Numbered from the stretch's first letter, positions 1-9,867 are shown. The stretch is 64,000 bases of DNA from Clostridiaceae bacterium M8S5 (GCA_029227815.1 CP118523.1:1860001-1924000), one strand, 5' to 3'. The notes: a model not told the origin generated them from the letters alone. Translations and numbers: made by a program.

Positions 1-914
1 GAAGGGAAATAGGACATGGAGCATTAGCAGAAAGAGCATTAGTTCCAGTATTACCATCAGAAGGTGATTTCCCATATACAATAAGATTAGTATCAGAGGT
101 TCTTAGCTCAAACGGTTCATCATCACAAGCAAGTGTATGTGGTAGTACATTAGCACTATTAGATGCAGGAGTACCAATCAAGGACCCTGTAGCAGGTATA
201 GCAATGGGACTTATAAAGCAAGAAGATAATGTAAGTATACTATCAGATATACAAGGACTTGAAGATTTCCTTGGAGATATGGATTTCAAAGTAGCAGGAA
301 CAAAAGATGGAATTACAGCGATCCAAATGGATATAAAGATACACGGAATAGACAAAGCTATACTAACAGAAGCATTAGAAAAAGCCAGAGTAGGTAGATT
401 GTTTATACTAGATAGAATGAACGAAGTAATAAGTACTCCAAGAGAAGAATTATCAGAATATGCTCCAAGAATATTTACAATGGAAATTAACCCAGAAAAG
501 ATTAGAGAGGTTATAGGAGCAGGAGGAAAAACAATAAACAAGATAATAGACGAAACAGGAGTAAAAATCGACATAGAAGATGATGGAAAAGTTACAATAT
601 CTACAAACGATGCAGCAGGTGGTAAAAGAGCAGTAGAGTTAATAGAGAACATAGTAAAAGATATAGAAATAGGCGAGGTTTATCTAGCTAAAGTTGTTAG
701 AATAACAACATTTGGGGCTTTCTGTGAATTACAACCAGGTAAAGAAGGATTGATTCACATTTCAAATATAGCAAAAGAGAGAATCAAAAAAGTAGAAGAT
801 GTGCTTAGCGTAGGAGATGAAGTATTAGTAAAAGTAACACAAATAGATAATCAAGGTAGAATAAATCTTTCAAGAAAAGATGCATTACCAAAAGAAGAAG
901 ATAAAAAGGCATAA
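1..914 (+). CDS. pnp: polyribonucleotide nucleotidyltransferase (PNPase), 3' part
   Basis: This is the C-terminal part of PNPase, the phosphorolytic 3'-to-5' exoribonuclease of mRNA turnover; the 5' end lies outside the window. The reading frame is open from base 3 and begins with the PNPase signature [13 protein letters not shown] of the second RNase PH core, followed by [23 protein letters not shown] domain ([20 protein letters not shown]) and an S1 domain ([20 protein letters not shown] to the end) follow in the usual order. The end KKA-stop is normal. It is the left flank of a conserved block (pnp, ylxY, mlpA, ymxH, dapG) that is interrupted here by about 36 kb of accessory genes. Confidence 0.97.
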   Translation, partial: REIGHGALAERALVPVLPSEGDFPYTIRLVSEVLSSNGSSSQASVCGSTLALLDAGVPIKDPVAGIAMGLIKQEDNVSILSDIQGLEDFLGDMDFKVAGTKDGITAIQMDIKIHGIDKAILTEALEKARVGRLFILDRMNEVISTPREELSEYAPRIFTMEINPEKIREVIGAGGKTINKIIDETGVKIDIEDDGKVTISTNDAAGGKRAVELIENIVKDIEIGEVYLAKVVRITTFGAFCELQPGKEGLIHISNIAKERIKKVEDVLSVGDEVLVKVTQIDNQGRINLSRKDALPKEEDKKA

Positions 915-938
915 ACCCTCAAGGTTTACGCTTTTTTT
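903..938 (+). terminator. intrinsic terminator of pnp
   Basis: The stop codon of pnp sits inside the hairpin: TAAACC (912-917), loop CTCAA, GGTTTA (923-928), extended by GC pairs and an A-tract/T-tract, followed by CTTTTTTT. It ends the pnp transcript and separates it from the accessory region. Confidence 0.8.
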
Positions 939-1410
939 ATAAATAACTATAAATAAGAGACGTCAATGTTTTAGTTTTATTTCATTAATCGTTTATAGAC
1001 TCTAAAATACATCAAATAAATTTACAGTATTTGAAGAGAAAAAATATTATTAATTTTAATGACAATCAGATGTTTTTTCTTGGTTGTTATTTTAAGTTCC
1101 ATAATTTATGAGTTTGGATAAGTTAAGATATTCAGGTTGAAAAGACCTGAATATTTCTATATAAATATGTTTTTTCTTAGTAAGTATATCTGTATTCTTT
1201 AAAACAATCAATGAATATTAAAGCCACAAGATTCAAGTAAATCAAAACTGTGGATTGAAAAATATATAAGGTGAGTATATAATTATTTTAGAAAGTTTTG
1301 GATTAAACAAACTCTAATAGTTGCAATTATAGGTATAGTATATAAGACTAGATATAGAGGATATTTTTACTACAATATATGAGAGATTAATAAATAAAGG
1401 AGGCAAAACA
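939..1410. other. intergenic region with one inverted repeat, no gene seen
   Basis: About 470 bases without a supportable reading frame. One perfect 10-bp inverted repeat, ATATTCAGGT (1128-1137) and ACCTGAATAT (1145-1154) with a 7-base loop, could be a weak terminator or an operator. The end of the region carries the AGGAGG site of the next gene. Nothing else is recognised. Confidence 0.5.
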
Positions 1411-1917
1411 TTGAGCACTAAAAAATCTATAATGATAATAGTGTCAATAATAACCATGCTTGTAGGTATTAAATACATAGATAACATATATGAAACAAAA
1501 GATACTATAGTTATAGATAAAAAATTACATAAAACAGTACAAGATTATCTAGATAATAAAATACGTAAACCATTAGATGGAGGAAAAGTGTTAACCGCAT
1601 ATACTATCTATGGTGCAAAAGGCAATGAAATTTATCTGTCAGCTGTATTTAAAGAATTTTATAAATTAAGTGACGAAATAAAAGAAACACATGGATTAAT
1701 GACAGAGTTAGTATTAATAGGAGAGAAAACAAATAACGGAGTAGTTATAACAAATTATAGAATGCCTCCTGATGGAATAGGTTATGGGAAGGCATTAGCT
1801 AGATGGTTTTCAAAAGAAGCATATGAAAAATACCAACAAGAAGATAGTGTGGATAGTAAAAGAAGAGAAAAAGAATTAGACAAAAGGGCAACTAAATGGT
1901 TTAAATTTTCACAATAG
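1411..1917 (+). CDS. membrane-anchored hypothetical protein
   Basis: Protein of 168 residues starting at TTG, chosen because AAAGGAGG lies 7-8 bases upstream. Residues 6-22 form one hydrophobic segment (IMIIVSIITMLVG), so it is probably membrane-anchored with the bulk outside. The remainder is charged, with a PPDGIGYG motif near residue 122 and a very polar C-terminal tail. The segment 'lysine-rich stretch, then MPPDG-x-YG, then a short helix' resembles small exported Firmicutes proteins of unknown function that I remember only loosely. It is followed after 37 bases by the HEMFH protein and may be co-transcribed with it. Function unknown. Confidence 0.75.
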   Translation: MSTKKSIMIIVSIITMLVGIKYIDNIYETKDTIVIDKKLHKTVQDYLDNKIRKPLDGGKVLTAYTIYGAKGNEIYLSAVFKEFYKLSDEIKETHGLMTELVLIGEKTNNGVVITNYRMPPDGIGYGKALARWFSKEAYEKYQQEDSVDSKRREKELDKRATKWFKFSQ

Positions 1918-1954
1918 ACGTGGATTTATAGCAATAACACTAGGAGGATAAATG

Positions 1955-3025
1955 ATGATAGATATATACAATAAAGTTAGTAAAAAAATAGAGTTAATAG
2001 ACTTTGATGAACTGTGGAAAGGGTTTGAAAAGACTGATTTTGCACTTTATGATGATAAAATAGTTGTAATGAAAGATAAAGAAATTCCAGTAGACGATAG
2101 GTTCATTGGTAATACAGCGATTGAATATGAAGAGGAGTTATTAGCAATATGGAAAATTCACGATAAAGAAGAAGTAGATATTGATAGGATGGCGTCCCTT
2201 ATAGTACATGAAATGTTCCATGCTTTTCAATATAGTAGTAAACTAAAAATAACAGTAAATGATTTTGATAAATTAAAATATCCATTAAACAAAGATAACT
2301 ATAGATTACTTTATGAAGAAAGAAGATATTTAGTTAATGCATTTAAAACTGATAATATAGAAGAAAAGAGACACTATTTAAAAAAGTACATAGATATTAG
2401 AAATAGCAGAAAAAAGATAATTAAAGGTATTTTTAATTATGAAATACAGATGGAAACTTTAGAGGGACAGGCTACCGCAGTGGAATTAAAGACATTAAAA
2501 CTGCTGTCTAGACAAAAATACGAAAAAGAAGTAAGTTACATTTGTGAATTATTAAGCTGTATAAATGAAAAACTATTTGATATAAGGAGAGCATCGTATT
2601 TAACAGGGGCATTGTTAATATTAATTGCAGAGGAGTTAGGTATAAAAATAGAACAAGATTTAAGTAAGAGTGTATATCTATATAATGACATTAGTAAATT
2701 TGATTACAATATAGAAAAAGGAATAAAACTTGATACGGGGTTTGATGAAGCTGAATTTAAAAAAGAGTATGATAACTATGTAAATGAAATTAAAAATAAG
2801 ATAGACTCCATACTAAATCAAGATAACGCTAAAACAATAACAGGTAAATTTAAAATAGTACTTTATGATCCTATGAATATGGCTAGGTATAATAAATATA
2901 TATATCATAGTTTAGTAGCAGTAAAAGAAGGAAAAGAAGTAACAACAATAAAGAAGCCATGTGTGACAATAATCTCAGATAAAGATGATTATAGAAACTG
3001 TGAGAATATTATTATGGGAGAATAA
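1955..3025 (+). CDS. putative zinc metallopeptidase-like protein with HExxH-like motif
   Basis: Protein of about 356 residues without signal peptide or membrane segment. A motif MASLIVHEMFHAFQYS near residue 87 matches the zinc-binding HExxH helix of metallopeptidases; about 80 residues later METLEGQATAVEL supplies glutamates that could be the third ligand. The rest is helical and charged. Two adjacent ATGs are possible: 1952 is 4 bases and 1955 is 7 bases after AGGAGG (1942-1947), so I prefer 1955. It follows the anchored protein at 1411-1917 by 37 bases and may form an operon with it. I do not recognise the family; peptidase activity is inferred from the motif alone. Confidence 0.75.
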   Translation: MIDIYNKVSKKIELIDFDELWKGFEKTDFALYDDKIVVMKDKEIPVDDRFIGNTAIEYEEELLAIWKIHDKEEVDIDRMASLIVHEMFHAFQYSSKLKITVNDFDKLKYPLNKDNYRLLYEERRYLVNAFKTDNIEEKRHYLKKYIDIRNSRKKIIKGIFNYEIQMETLEGQATAVELKTLKLLSRQKYEKEVSYICELLSCINEKLFDIRRASYLTGALLILIAEELGIKIEQDLSKSVYLYNDISKFDYNIEKGIKLDTGFDEAEFKKEYDNYVNEIKNKIDSILNQDNAKTITGKFKIVLYDPMNMARYNKYIYHSLVAVKEGKEVTTIKKPCVTIISDKDDYRNCENIIMGE

Positions 3026-3567
3026 TAGTTTTATGTATCTTGAGCTTCTGAGAGATAAACTAAAACAATTTGCTAAACAAACCATAAATTATAAAATTTG
3101 GTAGATTTAGAAGTGTAAAGATACTTAACTCATTGGTGATGGGGAAATCAAAGATAATCTAAAACCAACAAAGAAGCATATCCGTTTTTTGGAGAAGCGA
3201 CTTTAGAGGACTTGTTTCTACAAAGCTTCTACATAATATAAAGGAACAAGTTCTATATAGAGTCCGTAAGAAATTAGGATATGATAGTACCAATAGGTAG
3301 TGAACTTTCTTGAACTATATATTTTTATCTTACAAAGCATTACCTCAAAAGAGATATTAATCAATTACCTAGAAGCTGAGATTGTTTATCGACAGCGACA
3401 TTGAAAGCTGTGATTTAACATTAGTATAATAAATCACAGATTACTCCGAGCAAGAAAAACAATCAAAAAGCTTAACCAATAAATTAATGAATAACCACAA
3501 GTATCCCGCAAAGCATTACTAAAAAAGAGCTACCAAAAAGTAACTAATAAGCAAGGGGGCGATACAT
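3026..3567. other. intergenic region, probably decayed coding DNA
   Basis: No intact gene. Short open stretches in shifting + frames around 3180-3300 (for example YPFFGEATLEDLFLQSFY, then after a frame change KEQVLYRVRKKLGYDS) look like a decayed gene whose family I do not recognise. A 10-bp inverted repeat CTGTGATTTA (3408-3417) / TAAATCACAG (3430-3439) lies downstream. The next gene's ribosome site AAGGGGG is at the right end. Confidence 0.4.
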
Positions 3568-4053
3568 ATGACTAAAACGATAACACAATCAACATTTACA
3601 GAAAAACATGCAAAAACAGTATGCACATGGAAATACGATAAAGAATTTTCAGTATATGATCTGCCTAATTGGAATATATCAGTAAATAAAAATTTTGGAT
3701 TGACAAAAGAAGAAATAAGAAAAGAACAATTTCTCGCATTTGAGGCTAGTAATGAACTAATTGCCTTTGGTAGAATTGTACGAAAGAATGGCAAGGTATC
3801 TATAGGAATAGGGATAAAGCCAAATTTCTGTGGACAAGGCTTAGGAAAAACTATAATGAAATCAATACTAAAAGAGGCGGAAAAACGATATCCTGATGAT
3901 GTTATAAGTTTAGAAGTAAGAGCTTTTAATAAAAGAGCTACAAAATGCTATACTGGTGTAGGTTTCAAGGTAAAAAAAGAATACACAAAAAATAACTTTA
4001 ATGGAGAAAAAGATCAATTTATTTATATGGAATGGGAGAGAATACATGAATAA
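3568..4053 (+). CDS. GNAT family N-acetyltransferase
   Basis: Protein of 161 residues with the GNAT acetyl-CoA fold. Motif A, the pyrophosphate-binding loop, is FCGQGLGKTIMKSIL (about residues 91-105); the C-terminal strand-helix RAFNKRATKCYTGVGFKVKKEY is typical of the family. The acceptor substrate cannot be told from the sequence; relatives act on small amines, antibiotics or peptides. ATG at 3568 is preceded by AAGGGGGCGATACAT. Its stop codon overlaps the start of the next acetyltransferase by 8 bases, so the two are translationally coupled and probably act together. Confidence 0.88.
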   Translation: MTKTITQSTFTEKHAKTVCTWKYDKEFSVYDLPNWNISVNKNFGLTKEEIRKEQFLAFEASNELIAFGRIVRKNGKVSIGIGIKPNFCGQGLGKTIMKSILKEAEKRYPDDVISLEVRAFNKRATKCYTGVGFKVKKEYTKNNFNGEKDQFIYMEWERIHE

Positions 4054-4765
4054 GACAGAGACTATGAATACAGTCAAAGAAATACTAGCTAAAAAAGGTG
4101 GATATAACAAAGAAGTATTTGATGAAGACAAAAACATATTCATAAAATCATCCAAAACATTTTTTAATATTGTATCGTTTGGTAAGAATGCAGTATTCAT
4201 ATTAGATAAGAGTATATATAATTGGGCGATTAAGCAATTTGTAAATATAGAAGCTAAAAGAGTAATGGATGGAGAAAATCTACATATCATAGAATCTAAG
4301 CTAAGAGAATATAATAAAAAACTAGCAGGAGAACACTTAAGATATTTATTTGCAAATAATGAGGAAACTAATGTATTTAAACCAACTGGTTTTAAATATA
4401 AGCTATTCAAGAAAGAAGATATGAAAAATTTATACGAAAACAAAGGCTTTGAAAATGCACTAAATTACAAAAACGATGTGATAGCATTGGGTGCATTTAT
4501 AGAAAATAAACTAGTGGCATTAGCTGGAGCAGATGATTACTATGATGATTTATGGCAAATTGGAATAGATACATTGCCTTCATATAGAAAACAAGGGGTA
4601 GCAACATACCTAGTTAGAAGCTTAGCAAAAGAAATACATAGCCTCGGTAAAATACCGTATTATACAACATGGAGTGCAAATATTCCATCTATGAAAATAG
4701 CACTAAAAACTGGATTTACTCCTACATGGATAGAGTACTTTGCAGTTGACACAGATAAGAGATAG
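4046..4765 (+). CDS. GNAT family N-acetyltransferase, two-part
   Basis: Protein of 239 residues. The C-terminal half has a GNAT core: LWQIGIDTLPSYRKQGVAT is motif A with the R-x-x-G-x-A type loop, and TTWSANIPSMKIALKTGFTP is motif B. The N-terminal 110 residues are helical and less typical, as in GCN5-related proteins with an extra N-terminal domain. I chose ATG 4046 over an earlier in-frame ATG at 4001 because GGGAGAG precedes it at good spacing and it gives a stop/start overlap with the upstream gene (stop at 4051-4053). Substrate unknown. Confidence 0.85.
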   Translation: MNKTETMNTVKEILAKKGGYNKEVFDEDKNIFIKSSKTFFNIVSFGKNAVFILDKSIYNWAIKQFVNIEAKRVMDGENLHIIESKLREYNKKLAGEHLRYLFANNEETNVFKPTGFKYKLFKKEDMKNLYENKGFENALNYKNDVIALGAFIENKLVALAGADDYYDDLWQIGIDTLPSYRKQGVATYLVRSLAKEIHSLGKIPYYTTWSANIPSMKIALKTGFTPTWIEYFAVDTDKR

Positions 4766-4851
4766 TATAAGGAGTTAAGTATGGTATGAAGTTAGTAGGA
4801 GATTAAAGAGTTCATAGAACAAAGAAATACTACATGTGAAATTAGACGATA

Positions 4852-4880
4852 AATATAACAAAAAATATGTTATATTTTTA
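4852..4880 (+). terminator. intrinsic terminator-like hairpin
   Basis: AAATATAAC (4852-4860) pairs with GTTATATTT (4870-4878) and is followed by T residues. It lies 90 bases after the second GNAT gene and could end that transcript. The AT-only stem is weak. Confidence 0.5.
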
Positions 4881-5001
4881 ATGATACAAGATGATATAGC
4901 ACGGAATACAAAAGAATAGAATTTATAAATTGGTATGACAAATCATAGGAGAATGGTGATTTGTACTTCCTAAATTATATATAAAGATATTAACGTTAAA
5001 T

Positions 5002-5046
5002 AAGCAAATACAAGGAATAGCTTCATTGTATTTGCTTTATTTTTTA
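5002..5046 (+). terminator. intrinsic terminator hairpin
   Basis: AAGCAAATACAA (5002-5013) pairs with TTGTATTTGCTT (5026-5037), followed by ATTTTTT. A separate 8-bp inverted repeat ACAAATCA / TGATTTGT lies at 4939-4964. Between the GNAT pair and the chemoreceptor gene no further gene is visible. Confidence 0.7.
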
Positions 5047-5198
5047 TTCGAGAATATTTAGGCATAGCTATAATAGGTAATTGTACCTAAAGAGGAAAAA
5101 TATAATGAAATTTGTTGAAATTAGTACTATAATATAATAATGTGACGATAGGTGTATCACTTTGCATCACTAAACTATACATAAAAGGAGTGTTAAAA

Positions 5199-7274
5199 TT
5201 GAAGGGGATTAAAAATTCTATCGCTAGTAAACTAGCAATGCAGGTTATTTTAGTCACAATTATTATATTTTCAATTGTAGTGGCATGGATGTACTACACT
5301 ACAAAAGAAAATACAGAAGCACAGGTATTTAAAGAAATTGATATGCAGACGGCTTTAATCGAAAAAGATATTAGTGAGACATTCATTATTGCTAAGCAAA
5401 TAGCTAAACAAGCAGCATTAGATAAAGATGTAAAACAATATCTAAAAGAAGTAAACGTACGTGAAGATATCACATCACATCCACTTTACCACAAAATGAT
5501 GGATACATTAGCAGATTATAAGAACACATTTGATAGAGTAAAGTATATATTCATATCTAATGACCGTGCCAATTTTGGAGTGGATACTGACAAAGAGGTT
5601 TCAAAGGTTGGCTATGATCCAAAAAAGAGACCTTGGTATAAAGTAGCCACTGAAGCAAAAGGAGTTGCGTTTACATCACCATATCAAGGGTCAAATACAG
5701 ACGAAATTTTCGTATCTGCAATAACTGCATTAAGAGATAACACAAATAAAGCATATGGCTTTTTATCAGTAGATATATCCTTAGATACCATACCAGAGAT
5801 CATGAAAGATAATTTGATAGGTAAAAAAGGGAAGAACTTTTTAATAAGTAAGCAGGGAGTAGTAGTATATGCTCAAGATAAAAAGTTAGTTGATGATAAA
5901 ACAAATATAAAAGATATAGAATCACTTTCTTTTGTAGGTGAAAAGGTTTTAAAAGGAGAAAACGGAATTAAAGATGTTAACTATCAAGATCAAGATTATA
6001 TAGTAGCTTATGTTCCTCTTAAAATAAATGGCTGGGGTATAATACAGCTTATAGATAAAAAAGAAATATACAGTGATTTGAAAAAATTTACAACTTACAT
6101 ACTTATAGCATTTGCTATCGGTACTATCTTGATTTCAACAATTGTGTACTTAAGAGTAAGAAGCATAATGAAACCGATCTCGAAAGCAACAAAATTTGCT
6201 GAGTTATTGGGAGAAGGAGATTTCACACAAGAAGTTTCAAAAGAAAATCTAAAAAGGCATGATGAAATAGGGAATCTTTCAGTAGCATTCAATGCTATGA
6301 ACCAAAACTTTAACAAACTCATAGGTTCGGTTATAGAATCAGCGCATGATGTTTCGTCCTCTAGCGAAGAGCTTACAGCTACAATCGAACACGTTGCAAC
6401 AGTATCTAAAGAAGTTGCAACAACGATAGATGAGATATCAAAAAGAGCATCAGAGCAAGCAGAAAACACAGATAGTGGAGCAAAGAAAACATATGCTTTA
6501 GGAGAGGTAATAGAATCCAACTATCAGCAGATAGAATCACTGAATGGTGCATCAAATACAATGGTTAACAAAATCGACGAAGGACTTGAGATTGTAAATG
6601 AATTAACCAGGAAAACAGAAGAATCAAACAAAGCATCTCAAGAAATTTTTAAAGTAGTACAGATGACAGATGAAAGCACATCAAAGATAGGCAAAGCAAG
6701 TAATATGATAGCCTCAATAGCAGAGCAGACAAATTTATTAGCATTAAATGCAGCAATTGAGGCTGCAAGAGCAGGAGAAGCTGGCCGAGGATTTGCAGTA
6801 GTAGCTGAGGAAATAAGAACGCTAGCTGAACAATCAACAAAATCAACAAAAGAAATAGACGATATAGTAAGAGAGCTTATCGATTCATCAAGTTTAGCAG
6901 TAAAAACAATAAGCGAGGTAAAAGCTATCATCAATGAACAAGTACAAAGTGTTAACGATACAGAGCAAAAATATCAAGAAATATTTGCAGCTATACAAAT
7001 AGCGGTTAAAGCAATAGAAAGCCTCAATGTATCAAGTAAAGATATGGAGATAAAAAAATCTGAGATACTAGAAACTATACAAAATCTATCAGCTATAGCA
7101 CAGGAAAATGCAGCTGCTTCACAGCAAGCATCAGCATCAGTAGAAGAACAAACAGGTTCAATGGTTCAAATAGTAGATGCAAGTGATGGCTTATCAAACC
7201 TAGCAGAGAACTTATCTTCATTGGTTAGTAAGTTTAAAATCAAAAACAAAAAACATAACGAGAACAGGATTTAA
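5199..7274 (+). CDS. methyl-accepting chemotaxis protein with dCache sensor
   Basis: Transmembrane chemoreceptor of 691 residues. TM1 is at about 12-32; an extracellular dCache_1 domain follows, with the ligand-pocket signature [12 protein letters not shown]...TSPYQG, of the type that binds amino acids or similar small molecules. TM2 ([18 protein letters not shown]) is near residue 305, then a HAMP domain ([19 protein letters not shown]) and a long signalling coiled coil. Its hairpin tip is the invariant [20 protein letters not shown], which contacts CheA/CheW. I chose TTG 5199 because AAAGGAG precedes it by 8 bases; the upstream ATG at 5142 has no ribosome site and would add a non-helical tail. 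It stands alone, with terminators on both sides. Confidence 0.95.
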   Translation: MKGIKNSIASKLAMQVILVTIIIFSIVVAWMYYTTKENTEAQVFKEIDMQTALIEKDISETFIIAKQIAKQAALDKDVKQYLKEVNVREDITSHPLYHKMMDTLADYKNTFDRVKYIFISNDRANFGVDTDKEVSKVGYDPKKRPWYKVATEAKGVAFTSPYQGSNTDEIFVSAITALRDNTNKAYGFLSVDISLDTIPEIMKDNLIGKKGKNFLISKQGVVVYAQDKKLVDDKTNIKDIESLSFVGEKVLKGENGIKDVNYQDQDYIVAYVPLKINGWGIIQLIDKKEIYSDLKKFTTYILIAFAIGTILISTIVYLRVRSIMKPISKATKFAELLGEGDFTQEVSKENLKRHDEIGNLSVAFNAMNQNFNKLIGSVIESAHDVSSSSEELTATIEHVATVSKEVATTIDEISKRASEQAENTDSGAKKTYALGEVIESNYQQIESLNGASNTMVNKIDEGLEIVNELTRKTEESNKASQEIFKVVQMTDESTSKIGKASNMIASIAEQTNLLALNAAIEAARAGEAGRGFAVVAEEIRTLAEQSTKSTKEIDDIVRELIDSSSLAVKTISEVKAIINEQVQSVNDTEQKYQEIFAAIQIAVKAIESLNVSSKDMEIKKSEILETIQNLSAIAQENAAASQQASASVEEQTGSMVQIVDASDGLSNLAENLSSLVSKFKIKNKKHNENRI

Positions 7275-7389
7275 GACGTGTTAGAGTAAAGGAGTTGTAG
7301 GAAAGATAATAGATAAATTAAAACATTATCTAAAAAAGTTAATATCAACGAAATAGAGAATAGATTAAATATATATTTAAAACGCATAA

Positions 7390-7423
7390 AATAGTCTTCC
7401 AATAATTTGGAGGGCTATTTTTA
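7390..7423 (+). terminator. intrinsic terminator of chemoreceptor gene
   Basis: AATAGTCTTCCA pairs with TTGGAGGGCTATT around the loop ATAAT, followed by TTTT. It lies 115 bases after the stop codon. Confidence 0.7.
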
Positions 7424-7670
7424 TATTTACAGAAGATTAATAAAGATGACTAGATTCTAAGATTAAATAAGGATAAGGTTTGGAAATGTGATATTTATTT
7501 GATATTCACATGGAAAATGGAGTAATTAATATCACTCACTATACAAGTAGTTTTGTAGGAGAGGTTAAATAATATATATTTGAATAGTCTATATAATCAA
7601 CTGAAGAGTTTTAATTATATATTTTATATACTTTAATTGAAGAATATTGTTGGGAGGTATTCATTTGTGT

Positions 7671-7698
7671 TAAGGGCTGGTGTTCGTGTCAGCCCTTA
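7671..7698. repeat. perfect 9-bp inverted repeat near transposase remnant
   Basis: TAAGGGCTG (7671-7679) and CAGCCCTTA (7690-7698) are perfect inverted copies around a 10-base loop. It lies 250 bases upstream of a decayed transposase and could be part of the old element or the terminator of a lost gene. No downstream T-tract is present. Confidence 0.45.
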
Positions 7699-7919
7699 GC
7701 AATTCCTCAATCTAAGCAGTCCATGCATTAGCTTCTTATTCAGGGCATTGAGCATCTCTTTCTAAGGTTTAGAAACGTTTCAAATCCAGAAACGTTATGT
7801 GAAAAACTAATATAGTTCAGAATGCATTTTTAGTGAAGAATTAAATATAGTTTAGAGTATTTAAAATTGCTATTAATATAGTAAAGAGTATTTAAATATA
7901 ATAGAAAAAGATGTATTTA

Positions 7920-8051
7920 TGGAGGCACTAAGGACTTTTACATAGGAAAGAGATAATAGCAATAGACAGTAGTAAATTTAGGGCAAACGACTCAAAATAT
8001 TATGAAGAAGTTGCTCAGAAATATGTAGAACTACTAGATGAAAAATGTTAA
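7920..8051 (+). pseudogene. transposase fragment, IS1182-like
   Basis: A short open stretch reads GLLHRKEIIAIDSSKFRAND and continues SKYYEEVAQKYVELLDE before a stop at 8049. The motif IAID-S-SKF-(R/K)A-x-(D/N)SK is the DDE-region start of IS1182-type transposases as I know them. Nothing upstream or downstream stays in frame, so this is a relic about 40 codons long. The remaining 7424-8223 region holds no gene. Confidence 0.6.
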
Positions 8052-8223
8052 ACCAATAAAAGGTATAATCTTAAAGTGTGTATCTTCTTTTAAGGTAAAT
8101 TGCTAGCAGACTAAAGGGTAGGTGCTGTAACCATCAGAAACAAAAGCAAGAAGATTATTAGGTAGGATTTAATTTCAAATAGGTAGTGGAAGATTTACAC
8201 TATGATAAAAGGAGGGGGTGTAT

Positions 8224-8550
8224 ATGCGAATACTAAGATTTGTTTTTATAGTATCTGTACTCTTGATATTGTGTATGCTGATAGCGGCTTGCAATGAAGA
8301 AAACGAAGAAAATAAATACACAGATGAAGAATTCAATGAGATGACTGCAATGGAGTTGTATAATGTGTTTCTTGAAAATGGGTTAAAGGTAGATAAAGAT
8401 TTACTAAAAGCCTTAACAAAGTATCAATTAGCGAAATTTTTTAAATCTGATTTTGATTTGTTGGTGAAGGGAATGTCATCACGCAGTCATAATGGATATA
8501 TGAAGATGGCTAAGGACACAAAAACAATCTATGAAAAGATAAAGAAGTAA
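8224..8550 (+). CDS. small lipoprotein
   Basis: Protein of 108 residues with a lipoprotein signal: MRILRFVFIVSVLLILCMLI followed by lipobox LIAAC, cysteine near residue 23. ATG 8224 is preferred over GTG 8218 because GGAGGGG ends at 8217, directly against the GTG but 6 bases from the ATG. The mature part is acidic then helical. Residues FNEMTAMELYNVFLENGLKV resemble the N-terminal module of the next gene's product, so the two neighbours appear to share a domain. Function unknown; expected on the outer face of the membrane. Confidence 0.8.
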   Translation: MRILRFVFIVSVLLILCMLIAACNEENEENKYTDEEFNEMTAMELYNVFLENGLKVDKDLLKALTKYQLAKFFKSDFDLLVKGMSSRSHNGYMKMAKDTKTIYEKIKK

Positions 8551-8720
8551 TCGTCCTGGCACATATGTTGTAATTCTGACTATTTAGAAAATAACCTAGA
8601 AATTTAAGAGACTACGGTATATTAATTGCAGAAATTATCATGTAGATTTTCGTAAGAAAGTAAAATTTCTTGAATTGCATTAACAAGTGTTGAAATTTGA
8701 GAGTGTAGGAGGAAAGTAAT

Positions 8721-9602
8721 ATGTTAAAACAAAGTAAAAAATGGTCATCAATATTTTTGGTTGTATTGTTAGGGATAATGTCCTTAATGATGTCACTAGC
8801 AGTTTATGCACAAGAGCAATTACCCATTTCTGAAGAAGTAATTTTAAATATGGAAAGTAGTGAATTATTAGATACTTTGCTAGACAGAGGGTTAGTATTA
8901 CCTAGTGATTATGATAATAGCAGAGATTTAGCAGAGCACTTTGTATACAAATACACATCTATGATTATAAATGGAAAAATAAATCCATGTATACAAGTGT
9001 TCAACGCTGAACAATCAAATCAAATGCTCAATAATTTAGCTATCACGCTTGATAGTATGAGTGTATTTAAATTGGAGAGAGAGCCTTATTTCTCAAGATA
9101 CACTTTAAAACATAGCACCCCGATTGGGCCGTGGGACATGAAATATAAAGAATATAATTGCTATGCATATTCACTCGGTAAAACATCAGGATTGCAACCA
9201 GGTGAAATTTCTAACACGTATTTCAGCATATTGATGCCTATTTCAAAAATGGCAGATGTTGTTTTAAAAGATTTAGATTCATTGGGGTATAATGGGTATA
9301 AAACTACTACAAAACCGACAAGTCTTCCTGATAAATGGTTTAAAGTTATATGTATGAGAAAAGATACCGGTAATGAAGATTTCCATTTTATGAAAACAAA
9401 TGGTTCGCTTAATTCTTGGGCACATAAACCTGGTTGTACACTACCATTGAGCTGGAATTACTCCTCACCTGGATATACGATTTGGAGTAATGAGCATGCT
9501 TATGATGTAAATACAACATATCCACCTACAGTAACCTATGAAAGCGATATATATTACATTATTTACAAAGGGAAGAATGATCCAGGAGTTCAGCCACGTT
9601 AA
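8721..9602 (+). CDS. secreted protein with Cys/His (papain- or NlpC-like) domain
   Basis: Protein of 293 residues with a Sec signal peptide, hydrophobic core at residues 11-28 and likely cleavage after VYA-Q. An N-terminal helical module (ILNMESSELLDTLLDRGLVL) resembles the preceding lipoprotein. The C-terminal domain has YNCYAYSLG near residue 142, a candidate nucleophile Cys at a helix start, and FHFMKTNGSLNSWAHKPG near residue 224 with candidate His residues. This N-C-Y-A-Y ... D-F-H-F ... W-x-H-K-P-G arrangement occurs in uncharacterised bacterial secreted proteins that look papain/NlpC-like. Catalysis is inferred. AGGAGGAAAGTAAT precedes the ATG. Confidence 0.85.
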   Translation: MLKQSKKWSSIFLVVLLGIMSLMMSLAVYAQEQLPISEEVILNMESSELLDTLLDRGLVLPSDYDNSRDLAEHFVYKYTSMIINGKINPCIQVFNAEQSNQMLNNLAITLDSMSVFKLEREPYFSRYTLKHSTPIGPWDMKYKEYNCYAYSLGKTSGLQPGEISNTYFSILMPISKMADVVLKDLDSLGYNGYKTTTKPTSLPDKWFKVICMRKDTGNEDFHFMKTNGSLNSWAHKPGCTLPLSWNYSSPGYTIWSNEHAYDVNTTYPPTVTYESDIYYIIYKGKNDPGVQPR

Positions 9603-9666
9603 GTAAATTAAAATTGAGAAATCATTACCTGGTTAAAATATATATTTGAAAACACAATCATAGGGC

Positions 9667-9695
9667 TTGACAATTATAATTTTAGTCAATATACT
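9667..9695 (+). promoter_or_regulatory. consensus sigma-A promoter of the ABC-F leader
   Basis: TTGACA (9667-9672), a 17-base spacer, then TATACT (9690-9695). It lies 355 bases upstream of the ABC-F start codon, so the transcript should carry a leader of about 345 nucleotides that holds the mini-ORFs and hairpins listed below. Confidence 0.8.
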
Positions 9696-9732
9696 AATAT
9701 AGTAAAATAATATTGAAATAAAGGAGAAAAAG

Positions 9733-9759
9733 ATGAGGAATTTGTTCTTAGTTAAATAG
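9733..9759 (+). CDS. leader mini-ORF 1 (MRNLFLVK) upstream of ABC-F
   Basis: ATG at 9733 follows AAAGGAGAAAAAG and encodes the eight residues MRNLFLVK before TAG. Its codons 4-7 (9742-9751, TTGTTCTTAGTT region) are exactly complementary to AACTAAGAAC at 9857-9866, so a ribosome stalled here would change leader folding. Short leader peptides of this kind regulate erm and ABC-F resistance genes by drug-dependent stalling; that role is inferred. Confidence 0.55.
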   Translation: MRNLFLVK

Positions 9760-9776
9760 TAACAATTTAATATTAA

Positions 9777-9867
9777 TGTCTAAATGAAAGTCAAAGTATT
9801 AATAAACACAGGAGGAATATGTCCTTTTGTAGATGGTAGATTTTAGACATATTAATAAACTAAGAAC
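9777..9867 (+). promoter_or_regulatory. nested leader hairpins and second mini-ORF (MSFCRW)
   Basis: ATGTCTAAA (9777-9785) pairs with TTTAGACAT (9842-9850), and this helix is nested inside the outer pairing of mini-ORF 1 with 9857-9866. Inside the loop lies a second possible mini-ORF: GGAGG, three bases, then ATG 9819 coding for MSFCRW and TAG at 9837-9839. Spacing to the ATG is short. The arrangement suggests ribosome-controlled alternative structures. Confidence 0.5.

Noticed and set aside
4870..5198. Cyclic-di-GMP riboswitch upstream of the chemoreceptor gene
   Set aside because: Such riboswitches are common there in Clostridia, but I see no GEMM-I or GEMM-II core; only simple hairpins.
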